64,000 bases of DNA. Source: Actinoplanes philippinensis. Its GTDB lineage: Bacteria; Actinomycetota; Actinomycetes; Mycobacteriales; Micromonosporaceae. Position 1 is the first letter of the stretch. Each line of letters begins with the position of its first letter. The translations under genes and the position numbers were made by a program. Shown here piece by piece: positions 16,106 to 25,052 of this stretch. The DNA lies in contig NZ_FONV01000006.1 in the NCBI RefSeq assembly GCF_900113015.1, positions 493,735-557,734 on the forward strand, in the 5' to 3' direction. Under the pieces are notes generated by a model that was not told where the DNA came from, made no database searches, and was given only the letters and a program-made list of their open reading frames with translations.

Positions 16106-18808
16106 TCAGATCCCGCCGATCACGTCCCGCAGCGCGCCACGGCCGGTGACGCCCAGCTTCGGATAGATGCGGTACAGGTGAGCGGCGACCGTACGATGCG
16201 ACAGGAACAGGTGGTCGGCGATCTCCTTGTTGGTGCGACCCTCGGCGGCGAGGCGGGCGATCTGCAGCTCCTGAGCGGTCAGCACGCCACGGCGGACCTC
16301 ACCCGTGCCGGTGACGGCCCCCGAGGCGCGCGCCTCGCTCTCGGCACGCGCCAGCCACGGCCGGGCCCCCGCCTCGCCGAACGCCCGGGCCGCCGCCGCG
16401 AACTGGGCACGGGCCTCGCCGATGCGCCGCTGCCGGCGCAGCCACTCGCCGTAGGCCAGGCGGGAGCGGGCCAGCTGCAACGGATAGCCGGCCGCGCCGG
16501 GCACCGCGAGCGCCGCGGTGAACAGTGGCTCGGCGTCGTCGGCGAGCAGGGCTCCGGCACGCAGCAGCAGCATCCGGATCAGCGGGCTGTCGAAGGTCGC
16601 GGCGTACTCCTCGGCGGCCCGCAGACGTTCGGCGAAGGACGCCGCGTAGCCCGCCCTGGTCGCCGCCTCGGCCAGGTCGGCGATCGCCAGCAGGCCCGGC
16701 TCCGGGCGGTCGCAGACGGCCGACAACTCGATGTACGCGTTCCAGTGCCGTCCGGCGGCGAGCTCGGTCAGGCCGGTGGTCCATCGCTGCCACACGGTGA
16801 TCTCCACCCGGGCCGGTGTGCCGAGTTCCCTGCTGCGGGCCAGGGCCGCGGTGGAGTCGCCGGTGTCCCCGCGCCAGGCGTGCAGGTGGGCGATGACGGC
16901 GTCGCCCAGTGAGGCGAGCAGGTGCTCGCCGAGATCCGCGGCGAGGCGGCGGCCCTCCTCGGCCGCGGCGAACGCGTCGTCGAGGCGTCCCTGCACGGCG
17001 AGCGCCCGCCCGAGCATCACGCCGGCGGTGGCGAGATCGCCGATCGCGCTGTCCGCACGGGCGCGGTCGGCGCCGGCCCGGTGATACCGGACGGCCAGCG
17101 CCCAGTCGTGGGCCGGCTCGGCGCCGATGCCCAGACTGACCGCTTCGAGCGCCGTCCGCAGCGGCGGCATGTCGCGGAGCGCCTCCAGGGCCGCCTGGCC
17201 GTCCTGGACCGGGTCCAGCAGCGCCCGGATGGCGGCGGTCAGCCGTCCTTCCCGCGATCCGGTGACCGCCCGGAGGTCGGCGGCGATGCGCCGGCGTACG
17301 TCGAGGCCGACCCCGTAGGCCGCGCAGTGGGCGGCGGTGTTCATCAGCAGCGCCACCGGGAGGAAGGCGTCCGCGGGCGGCAACGGCGGCCCGGTCCCGG
17401 CCCGGCGCGCGATCGAGCCGACCTGGAGGGGATCGCGGGTGACGACACCGGTGGTGAGGCCGAGGATCTCCTCGACGAGCGCCGCCCGGGCCAGCACCAG
17501 CGGATCGGTCGAGGCGTGCATCGCGTCGTCCGCCAGTCGCAGCGCGGTGGCGGTGAGCCCGGCACGGCGGGCCGCTTCGGCGGCGAAGGCGAGCCGGCGT
17601 GCCCGGTTCTCGCCGGTCGCCGACAGCTCGGCGGCGCGCACCCACGAACGCATCGCCGTCCCGGTGTCGCCGCGGGCCTGGAGCACCGTGGCCGCCCGGT
17701 CGAGGTCGGCGGCGACCGACTCGTCGGCCCCGGTGGCGGCGGCCGCCCGATGCCACGCCGCCCGCGGCTGATCACCGGAGTCGCTGAGCACGCCGGCGAT
17801 CGTCTCGTGCGCGGCGATCCGCTGCGCCCCGGTCGCCGTCGCGTAGACGGCCGAGCGGATCAGCGGGTGGCGGAACCGCAGCTGGGCCGCGTCGGCCCGG
17901 ACCAGGCCGGCCCGTTCGGCCGGGGCGAGCGCCTCCAGCCCGAGCCCGCGCCGCTGGGCGCCGAGTGCCAATTCGTCCAGCCGGGAGCCGGTGCCGGCCG
18001 CGGCGATCAGCAGCAGATCCCGGGTCGCCGCGGGCTGGCCGGCGATCTGGGCGGCGAAGACCCGTTCGAGGCGCTCGGGCAGCGGCAGGCGCGGGTGGGC
18101 GGCGACCACCTGTATCGGGTCGTGCCCGGCCAGGCCACGGGCCAGCTCGATCAGCGCGAGCGGATTGCCCTCGGCTTCGTCGAGAACCAGAGCGCGGGTC
18201 TGCGGATCCAGCCCGGGATTCGTCTCGGCGAGGAGCCGGTCGGCGGCCTCACCGGGCAACCGGGGCAGCACCATCTCCGGCAGGCGCAGCGTGCCGAGCG
18301 GGGCGGGCGCCTCGTCCCGGCAGCTGGCGACGACCAGGATCGGGATCTCACGCAGCCGCCGCACCACGAACGCGATCATGCCGAGGGTCGGCTCGTCCAT
18401 CCACTGGACGTCCTCGAGCACCAGCAGCAGGGGCCGGTCGCCGGCGAGATCCTCCAGCAGGCTCAGAACCGCCACCGACAGCAGCAGCCGATCCGGTGCG
18501 ACATCCGGGCCGATGCCGAAAGCGCTGCGCAAGGCGTCGCGCTGCTGCGGGGGCAGGCCGTCGATGCGGTCGCCGGCGCCGTGCAGCAGCTGATGCAGGC
18601 CGGCCATGCCGATCGACGCCTCGCTCTGCACACCGGCGCAGACCAGCGCCCGGAAGCCGGCTTCGGCCGCGGCCTGTTCGAGGGCGGCGAGCAGGGTCGA
18701 CTTGCCGATGCCGGCCTCGCCCCGCAGCAGCACCGTGGTGGTGTCGCCGGCCCGGGCCGTGTCCAGCATCCCCCGAAGCGCGGCCAGTTCCCGCTCACGA
18801 CCGATCAC
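16106..18808 (-). CDS. LAL-type (large ATP-binding LuxR) regulator 1
   Basis: 900 residues. Walker A GEAGIGKST (30-38) and Walker B LLLVLEDVQWMD (127-138) form the STAND ATPase module; a long helical/TPR-like region follows. The last 60 residues are a LuxR helix-turn-helix (LTAQELQIARLAAEGRTNKE, then FLSHRTVAAHLYRIYPKLGV). Such proteins are ATP-dependent activators, often of sugar-use or secondary-metabolite genes. The GTG at 18808 is the likely start. It lies 19 bp downstream of the similar LAL gene 2 in the same direction; the two look like a tandem duplication. Confidence 0.9.
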   Translation of the reverse strand: MIGRERELAALRGMLDTARAGDTTTVLLRGEAGIGKSTLLAALEQAAAEAGFRALVCAGVQSEASIGMAGLHQLLHGAGDRIDGLPPQQRDALRSAFGIGPDVAPDRLLLSVAVLSLLEDLAGDRPLLLVLEDVQWMDEPTLGMIAFVVRRLREIPILVVASCRDEAPAPLGTLRLPEMVLPRLPGEAADRLLAETNPGLDPQTRALVLDEAEGNPLALIELARGLAGHDPIQVVAAHPRLPLPERLERVFAAQIAGQPAATRDLLLIAAAGTGSRLDELALGAQRRGLGLEALAPAERAGLVRADAAQLRFRHPLIRSAVYATATGAQRIAAHETIAGVLSDSGDQPRAAWHRAAAATGADESVAADLDRAATVLQARGDTGTAMRSWVRAAELSATGENRARRLAFAAEAARRAGLTATALRLADDAMHASTDPLVLARAALVEEILGLTTGVVTRDPLQVGSIARRAGTGPPLPPADAFLPVALLMNTAAHCAAYGVGLDVRRRIAADLRAVTGSREGRLTAAIRALLDPVQDGQAALEALRDMPPLRTALEAVSLGIGAEPAHDWALAVRYHRAGADRARADSAIGDLATAGVMLGRALAVQGRLDDAFAAAEEGRRLAADLGEHLLASLGDAVIAHLHAWRGDTGDSTAALARSRELGTPARVEITVWQRWTTGLTELAAGRHWNAYIELSAVCDRPEPGLLAIADLAEAATRAGYAASFAERLRAAEEYAATFDSPLIRMLLLRAGALLADDAEPLFTAALAVPGAAGYPLQLARSRLAYGEWLRRQRRIGEARAQFAAAARAFGEAGARPWLARAESEARASGAVTGTGEVRRGVLTAQELQIARLAAEGRTNKEIADHLFLSHRTVAAHLYRIYPKLGVTGRGALRDVIGGI

Positions 18809-18827
18809 GATCGATGAACCTACCGGG

Positions 18828-21512
18828 TCAGGTGGCCTCGCCGAGCGCCCCGGCCAGGGCGGCCCGGCTGGTGATGCCGAGTTTCGGGAAGACCCGGTAG
18901 AGGTGTGCCCCGACCGTGCGGTGCGACAGGAACAGCTGGTCGGCGATCTCCTTGTTGGTGCGGCCCTGCGCGGCGAGCCGGGCGATCTGCAGCTCCTGGG
19001 CGGTGAGCAGGGCGGCAGCGGGTTGCCCGGCCGCCGCGTCGACCGCCACCCCGGTGGCGCGCAGCTCGGCCCGGGCACGCGCCGCCCAGGGCAGGGCGCC
19101 GGCCAGGTCGAAGGCGGCCGCCGCGGCGGCGAACTCGTCCCTGGCGGCGGATGTGCGGCGCCGGCGGCGCAGCCACTCGCCGTGGACCAGACGGGTACGG
19201 GCCACCTGCAGCGGGAAGTCAGCGGCCACCGCGGGCGGGCCGATCGCGGCGCGGAAGTGCTCCTCGGCGTGGTCGCCGTCGCCGGCCAGCAGGCCCCGGC
19301 CGCACTCGACGAGGATCTCCAGCAAAGCGGACCGGAACGGCCGGACCTGATCGGCGAGCGCCTCCAGCCGGAGTGCGGCCCGCCCGGTGTCACCCGCACG
19401 GGACGCGGCCTCGGCCAGATCCGCCACCACCAGTGGGCCCAGGTCGGGATGGTCGGCGGCGATCAGCAACTCGGCGAGCGCCTCGGCCGGCCGGCTCGCC
19501 GACAGCGCTGACAGCCCGCGTGCCCAGCCGAGGTGGAACCGCAGGTCGGCACGGTCGGAGTGGACGGCGGCGACGGACTCGGCGTCGCCGCGCCAGACCG
19601 CCACCTGCGCCGCCACCACCTCGGCGGAGGTGGCGATCAGCGGCAGGCCGAGGTCAGCGCCGTGCCGCCGGGCCTCGTCGGCGGTCAGCGCGGCGTCCGC
19701 CAGCCGGCCGCGCATCATCAGGTTGCGGGCCAGCTGGATCTGGATGCTGGCGAGGTCGGCGAGCGCTCCCGCCCGCCGGTAGCCCTCCACCGCGACGGTC
19801 CAGCAGGCGCCCGCGAGGACCCAGTCGTGGAGCGCGTCCGCGGCCGCGCCCAGCCCGTTCGCGTACACCAGCGGCAGAACGGACATGTCGCCGGCGGCCG
19901 CCCGGACGGCGGCCAGCAGGCTCTCGGGGTCGCGGGTGGGCGCGAGATACGCGGTCGCCATCGTCATGCTCGGATCGGCGGCGGTCAGCCCGAGCTCGCG
20001 CAGACGGTCGAGGATGCGCTCGCCGTCGGCCGAGGCCGGGGCCTCATGGCGGCAGCGGATCGCCGCGAACAGGAGCAGGGTGACCGCGAGGTCCCGGTCC
20101 ACCGCCGCGGTCCGCCGCGCGATCTCGATCAGCCGGTCGATCGGGAGCACCTCGCCGCCGACGTAGAACGCGAGAAACGACTCGGTGACCGCCAGCTCGG
20201 CGGCGACCAGCGGGTCGGCGACCTTGCGGGCGGCCGCGATCAGCCGCGCCGCCGCGTCCGGCACGCCGCTCTGCCGGGCGGCATCCGCGGCCCGCGCGAG
20301 GCGGCGGGCCGCCTGCCCCGGATCCGGTGAGAGCTCGGCGGCGCGTTCCAGGTAACGCATGGCGCTGCCCGGCACGCCCCGGGCGGCGGCCAGGCCGGCG
20401 GCCGTCTCCAGGTCGCGGGCGACGGTCTCGTCACGGCCGACGGTTCCGGCCGAGCGGTGCCACGCTGACCGTTCCGGATCACCCGCGAACACTTCGGCCA
20501 GAGCCCGGTGCGCGGCGATCCGGCGGGGGAACGGCGCGGCCCCGTAGACGGCGGAGCGGATCAGCGGGTGCCGGAACGTCAGCTCGTCACCGGCCGGGCG
20601 GACCAGCCCCGCCTCCGCCGCCTCGCGCATCCGCTGTTCGGGCGCGTCGATGCCGAGCAGGCGGGCGGCCTTTCCGATCTCGGTGAGGGTGGCCGCGTCC
20701 CCGGCCGCGGCGAGCAGCAGCAGGTCCTGCGCCGGCCGCGGCAGTTGGGCTGCCTGGTCGGCGAAGACGTTCTCCAGACGGGCGCCGATCGGCAGCCGGG
20801 CGGGCAGGCCGGCCGTGTCGTGGAGTCCGCGTTCCATCAGGCCGCGGGACAGTTCCACCAGCGCCAGCGGGTTGCCCTCGGCCTCGTCGAGGATCCGGTC
20901 GCGAACCTCCCGGCGCATCCCCGGGTCGAGCGCGGCCAGCAGGGCCGTGGCGTCCCCGTCGGCGAGACGGCCGACCGGCATCTCGGGCAGTCCCAGCTCG
21001 GTGACCGCGTCCGCCTCGTCGGATCGGCAGGTGACCAGCATGACGATCGCGGTGTCGCGGACCCGCCGGCCGACGAAACCGATGAGGCCCGCCGTCGGCC
21101 CGTCCATCCACTGGACGTCCTCGACGATCAGCAGGAGCGGCTGCTGCTGGGCCAGGTCCTCCAGCAGGCCCAGCACGGCCAGGGAGAGCACGAGCCGGTC
21201 CGGTGCGGTGGCCGGGCCCAGCCCGAACACGCTGTGCAACGCCTCGCGCTGCCGGTCCGGGAGGTCATCGGCCCGGTCGACCACGACGTGCAGCAGCTGT
21301 TGCAGACCGGCCAGCCCGGAGCTGCTCTCCCGCTGGACTCCGGCGCAGGTCAGCACCCGGAAGCCGCGCTCGATGGCGGTGGCGCGCGCGTCGTCGACGA
21401 GCGTCGACTTGCCGATGCCGGCGGGTCCCCGGATGATCAGAGCGCTGCCCCGCTCGCCCACGTCCCGCAGCAGCCCCCGCAATGTGGCCTGTTCCCGTGC
21501 CCGCCCCTGCAT
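18828..21512 (-). CDS. LAL-type regulator 2
   Basis: 894 residues with the same layout as LAL 1: Walker A GPAGIGKST (29-37), Walker B LLLIVEDVQWMD (about 126-137), a long helical middle, and a C-terminal LuxR helix-turn-helix (LTAQELQIARLAAQGRTNKE, then LSHRTVGAHLYRVFPKLGIT). Sequence is closely similar to LAL 1 at both ends. It heads the LAL2-LAL1 pair and is divergent to the SARP gene, with 128 bp between their starts holding the promoters. Confidence 0.9.
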   Translation of the reverse strand: MQGRAREQATLRGLLRDVGERGSALIIRGPAGIGKSTLVDDARATAIERGFRVLTCAGVQRESSSGLAGLQQLLHVVVDRADDLPDRQREALHSVFGLGPATAPDRLVLSLAVLGLLEDLAQQQPLLLIVEDVQWMDGPTAGLIGFVGRRVRDTAIVMLVTCRSDEADAVTELGLPEMPVGRLADGDATALLAALDPGMRREVRDRILDEAEGNPLALVELSRGLMERGLHDTAGLPARLPIGARLENVFADQAAQLPRPAQDLLLLAAAGDAATLTEIGKAARLLGIDAPEQRMREAAEAGLVRPAGDELTFRHPLIRSAVYGAAPFPRRIAAHRALAEVFAGDPERSAWHRSAGTVGRDETVARDLETAAGLAAARGVPGSAMRYLERAAELSPDPGQAARRLARAADAARQSGVPDAAARLIAAARKVADPLVAAELAVTESFLAFYVGGEVLPIDRLIEIARRTAAVDRDLAVTLLLFAAIRCRHEAPASADGERILDRLRELGLTAADPSMTMATAYLAPTRDPESLLAAVRAAAGDMSVLPLVYANGLGAAADALHDWVLAGACWTVAVEGYRRAGALADLASIQIQLARNLMMRGRLADAALTADEARRHGADLGLPLIATSAEVVAAQVAVWRGDAESVAAVHSDRADLRFHLGWARGLSALSASRPAEALAELLIAADHPDLGPLVVADLAEAASRAGDTGRAALRLEALADQVRPFRSALLEILVECGRGLLAGDGDHAEEHFRAAIGPPAVAADFPLQVARTRLVHGEWLRRRRRTSAARDEFAAAAAAFDLAGALPWAARARAELRATGVAVDAAAGQPAAALLTAQELQIARLAAQGRTNKEIADQLFLSHRTVGAHLYRVFPKLGITSRAALAGALGEAT

Positions 21513-21640
21513 GCGCAGACCATAACGCCCGATGGCTTAGGTCATCCGGGCTCCGGTCGCGCGGTGGCGTAGTCACGTAACTGATGCCCTGCTCACGGCC
21601 GCGGCGAATACTTCGTGGCGAGTACGGGAGGTGGGGCATC

Positions 21641-22501
21641 TTGTCTCGGGGACAGACACGCCGGCGGTTGTGGTTCACGGTGCTCGGCCCGGTGCGCGCG
21701 TGGCGCGGCGACCAGGAGATCGATCTCGGCAGCCCGCAGGCGCGGTCACTGCTCGCGGTGCTGCTGGCGCACGGGGGCCAGTCGGTGAGCCTGGCCCGGC
21801 TGGTCGACACGATGTGGGGCCCGGATTCGCCGCGGACGGCGGTCAACGCCATTCACCGCAACATCGGTCTGCTGCGCCGCAGGATCGAGCCGGATCTGCC
21901 GGCCCGGCGCGCGGGTGGCTGGCTGGTCCGCTCGGCCGGCGGGTACCGGGTGGACGCCGACGGCGACAGCCTGGACCTGCTGCGCTTCCGCGGTCTCGTG
22001 ATGCGGGCCAGGGCCGGCGGCGGCCGGGGCGCGATCGAGCTCTACCACGAGGCGCTGGGGCTGTGGAGCGGCGCCGGTGGTGAGGGCATCGACCCGCGGG
22101 TACGTGCCGACGCCGTCTTCACCCGGCTGGAGCAGGAGTTGTCCACGGTGGCCCGGGACGCCGCCGACGTGGCGCTGGCCGTCGGCGGCGCCGGGGTGCT
22201 GGCCGACGCGGTCGAGCAGGTGGCCGGGCGGGCGCCGTTCGACGAGCCGCTGCACGAGCGGCTGATCCGCCTGCTCGGCGCGGCCGGTCAGCAGGCCCGG
22301 GCGCTGCAGTCCTACCAGGATCTGCGGCGCCGGCTCGGTGCGGAGCTGGGCCTGTCGCCGGCCGCGTCGGTCGACGCCGCCCGTGACGCGGTGCTGCGCT
22401 CGCCGCGGCGGGCCCGGCAGCTGCGTTCGGCGACGCTCCTGTCGTACCGTCGCATGGGGTGTCCCCTGAACCAACGACCCGGCGGAGTTTCGCCGCATTG
22501 A
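21641..22501 (+). CDS. SARP-family regulator (OmpR-like DNA-binding domain plus BTAD)
   Basis: 286 residues. The N-terminal winged-helix part (FTVLGPVRAWRGDQEIDLGS, then LVDTMWGPDSPRTAVNAIHR) and the following bacterial transcriptional activation domain (GRAPFDEPLHERLIRLLGAA, ALQSYQDLRRRLGAELGLSP) define a stand-alone SARP. SARPs bind direct repeats and activate secondary-metabolite genes. The TTG at 21641 is chosen because GGGAGGTGG precedes it. It is followed after 70 bp by an LAL-like ATPase that lacks a DNA-binding domain, so the pair may act as a split AfsR-like regulator (inference). No biosynthetic gene cluster is visible in the window. Confidence 0.87.
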   Translation: MSRGQTRRRLWFTVLGPVRAWRGDQEIDLGSPQARSLLAVLLAHGGQSVSLARLVDTMWGPDSPRTAVNAIHRNIGLLRRRIEPDLPARRAGGWLVRSAGGYRVDADGDSLDLLRFRGLVMRARAGGGRGAIELYHEALGLWSGAGGEGIDPRVRADAVFTRLEQELSTVARDAADVALAVGGAGVLADAVEQVAGRAPFDEPLHERLIRLLGAAGQQARALQSYQDLRRRLGAELGLSPAASVDAARDAVLRSPRRARQLRSATLLSYRRMGCPLNQRPGGVSPH

Positions 22502-22571
22502 GCCCGAATTGATCCGGGTGCCGTCCGTCAGGTGACGTACGCGCCCCTCGCCGCCCCGGACCTACGGTTCG

Positions 22572-25010
22572 ATGGTGAACGAGATGGTCGGCCGCGCGGG
22601 ACCGCTGTCCCGCCTCACCGGGCTGATCGACCGGGCGCCGGTGAGCGGCGGCGCCGTCCTGATCACCGGCGAGACCGGGGTGGGCAAGTCGACACTGGTC
22701 CAGGCGGCCGCGGCGACCGCCCGGAAGGCCGGCTTCCGCGTCCTGACCTGCACCGGCGTGGAGGGCGAGACACAGATCGGGCTGGCCGGCCTGCACGAGC
22801 TGCTCCGGGTGATCATCGATCGTGCCGAGATCCTGCCGCCGCAGCACCGGGACGCGCTGTTCAGCGTCTTCGGGATCGGCCCGCGGACCGCTCCGGACCG
22901 GGCGCGGCTCGCGGCGGCGGTCCTCGGTCTGCTCACCGCCCTGGCCGCCGAGCAGCCGCTGATGATCGTGCTCGACGACGCGCAGTGGATGGACCAGCCG
23001 ACCATCAACATGATCGGCTTCCTGACCCGGCGGATCGCCCCCGCCCCGATCGTGATGGTGGTGGCCCGCCGTCCGGAGGGCGCCGCGGCGCTGGACGAGC
23101 TGGGCCTGGAGGAGATCACCCTCGGCCGGCTCACCGCCGCCGACTCCCGTGCGCTGGTGTCCCGGCGGCACCCCGGGATGCCCGGTCATGTCCTACGGCA
23201 GGTTCTCGGCGAGGCCGAAGGCAACCCGCTCGCGCTGATCGAGCTGGCCGCGGAGGCCGCCGGCGGCCGTCACGAGACGCCGGTGACGTCGTTGCGTGCC
23301 CGGCTGGAACGCGGGTTCGCCGAGCGGGTGTCCGCTCTCTCCCCCGCCGGTCAGGACCTGCTCCTGCTCGCCGCCGCCGCCGGACCGGTGCCGCTCGCCG
23401 AGCTGACCGACGCGGCCGACCGGCTCGGCGTCGGCCCCGGCGCGGTGGCGGAGGCCGAGGAGAACGGACTCGTCACGGTCACCGGAACGGCCCTGTCCTT
23501 CCGCCATCCGCTCATCAGGTCGGCCGTCTACCAGTCGGCCGGCCTGCACAGCCGGGTCCGGGTCCATCAGGCGCTCGCCGCGATGCTCACGGCACGCGAC
23601 CAGCCGTCGCCGGCGGCCTGGCACCGGGCCGCCGCGACGATCGGCCACGACGACGACGTGGCGAAGGAGCTGGCGGACGCCGCCGACGGCGACAGCCGGC
23701 GCGGCCTGCACGGCGCGGCGATGCGCGCTCTCGAACGGGCCGCCGGTCTCAGCCGGGACGCCGGTGAGCGGGGCCGCCTGCTGATCCGGGCGGCGCAGGC
23801 GGCGCGGCTGGCCGGGCTGGCCGGCGAGAGCCGGCGACTGGCCGACCTGGCCACCGGGGCGACCGGCGACGACACGATCCGCGGCGAACGGGCGATGATC
23901 CTGTTCGCGCTCGACCTCAACTCCGGCGTCCGCACGTGCGAGCCCGAGGAGCTGCTGGCGCTCGGCGAGCAGACCGGCCGGCCGGACATGGCCGTGCACC
24001 TGCTCAGCGCCGCCGCCTTCCTGAGCCGTCGCCGGGCCGCCCCCACGGAGCTGATGGACCGGATCGGGCGGGCGCTGGCCGCGCTCGACGTGCCGGACAC
24101 CGACCCGCGACTGGTCATCGCGCACGCGTGCCTGGCGCCCGCACGGCACGCCGCGGCGCTGCTTCCCCGCCTGCGGGCCTACGCCGACGACGTGGCGAAC
24201 GTGGCGACGGACTTCGTGTCCGGGCTGGCGACCGCCGCTCAGGCTCTGCAGGACTGGGAGGCGGTCACGCTCTTCTTCGCCACGTCGGCCGGCCGGTACC
24301 GGGACCGCGGGGCGCTCGCCGACTCCATCGCCAACCGGGCGGAGCTGGCGCTCGCGTACGCCGTCCGGGACCGCCTCGACGACGCGCTCGCCGAGGCGGA
24401 GTCGGTGGGCCGCGACGCCCGGGACGGGGACCTGCCGGTCGCGGCCGCCTTCGCGGACACGGTGATCGCGTTCGTGCACGCCTGGCAGGGCCGTCCGGTC
24501 CGCGACGCGCCCGCGATCCGCGCCGACATCGACGCCCTGCGCGCCTGGGCCGCCGGGCTGTCCGCGTTGGCCGGAGGCGATCCGGCGACGGCGTACGAGG
24601 CGTTGCGGGCGGCGGCCGCGCATCCGGACATCGCACCCCCGTCGATCGCCGACCTGGCCGAGGCCGCGGTCGGCGCCGGCCGGCGAGACGCGATGCGCGA
24701 CGCCCTCGACGATGCCGCCCGGCTCGCCGACGCCACCGCGTCACCGCTGGTCACCAGCCTGGTCCACCGCGCCCGGGCGGTGCTCGGCGAGGATCCCGAG
24801 GGCAACTTCCGCCGCGCGCTGCTGGTCCCGGGCGCCGAGTCGTTCCCGTTGCAGATCGCCCGGACCCGTCTGGCGTACGGCCGGTGGCTGCACCGCGCCG
24901 GCCGCGACACCGAGGCCCGTGCCGTCCTCGCCATGGCCGCCGCCGGATTCGAGCGAGCCGGGGCGCCGCCCTGGGCGGCCCGGGCCCGCACGGCTCCCGG
25001 GCACGTATGA
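22572..25010 (+). CDS. LAL-like STAND ATPase lacking the LuxR DNA-binding domain (LAL 3)
   Basis: 812 residues. The ATPase module is intact: Walker A GETGVGKST (33-41) and Walker B LMIVLDDAQWMD (near 135). The helical region aligns in style with the other three LALs of the cluster, up to FERAGAPPWAARARTAPGHV, and there the protein stops. Its neighbours carry 60-80 further residues with a LuxR helix-turn-helix; no such sequence is present in any frame of the 42 bp before the next gene, so this is a true loss and not a simple frameshift. It may work as a partner ATPase for the preceding SARP or by heteromerising with the other LALs. Confidence 0.87.
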   Translation: MVNEMVGRAGPLSRLTGLIDRAPVSGGAVLITGETGVGKSTLVQAAAATARKAGFRVLTCTGVEGETQIGLAGLHELLRVIIDRAEILPPQHRDALFSVFGIGPRTAPDRARLAAAVLGLLTALAAEQPLMIVLDDAQWMDQPTINMIGFLTRRIAPAPIVMVVARRPEGAAALDELGLEEITLGRLTAADSRALVSRRHPGMPGHVLRQVLGEAEGNPLALIELAAEAAGGRHETPVTSLRARLERGFAERVSALSPAGQDLLLLAAAAGPVPLAELTDAADRLGVGPGAVAEAEENGLVTVTGTALSFRHPLIRSAVYQSAGLHSRVRVHQALAAMLTARDQPSPAAWHRAAATIGHDDDVAKELADAADGDSRRGLHGAAMRALERAAGLSRDAGERGRLLIRAAQAARLAGLAGESRRLADLATGATGDDTIRGERAMILFALDLNSGVRTCEPEELLALGEQTGRPDMAVHLLSAAAFLSRRRAAPTELMDRIGRALAALDVPDTDPRLVIAHACLAPARHAAALLPRLRAYADDVANVATDFVSGLATAAQALQDWEAVTLFFATSAGRYRDRGALADSIANRAELALAYAVRDRLDDALAEAESVGRDARDGDLPVAAAFADTVIAFVHAWQGRPVRDAPAIRADIDALRAWAAGLSALAGGDPATAYEALRAAAAHPDIAPPSIADLAEAAVGAGRRDAMRDALDDAARLADATASPLVTSLVHRARAVLGEDPEGNFRRALLVPGAESFPLQIARTRLAYGRWLHRAGRDTEARAVLAMAAAGFERAGAPPWAARARTAPGHV

Positions 25011-25052
25011 TCGGCGCGCAGCACACGATGTGGACTGAGGTGAAGCGCCCCG

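Noticed and set aside
16106..19399. A 1097-codon frame that would fuse LAL 1 to extra upstream sequence
   Set aside because: The upstream part lies antiphase inside LAL 2. The ATPase domain of LAL 1 begins normally at the GTG at 18808.
24990..25052. Frameshift hiding a LuxR domain at the end of LAL 3
   Set aside because: The gap to the next gene is only 42 bp and no frame encodes helix-turn-helix residues, so the domain is absent.
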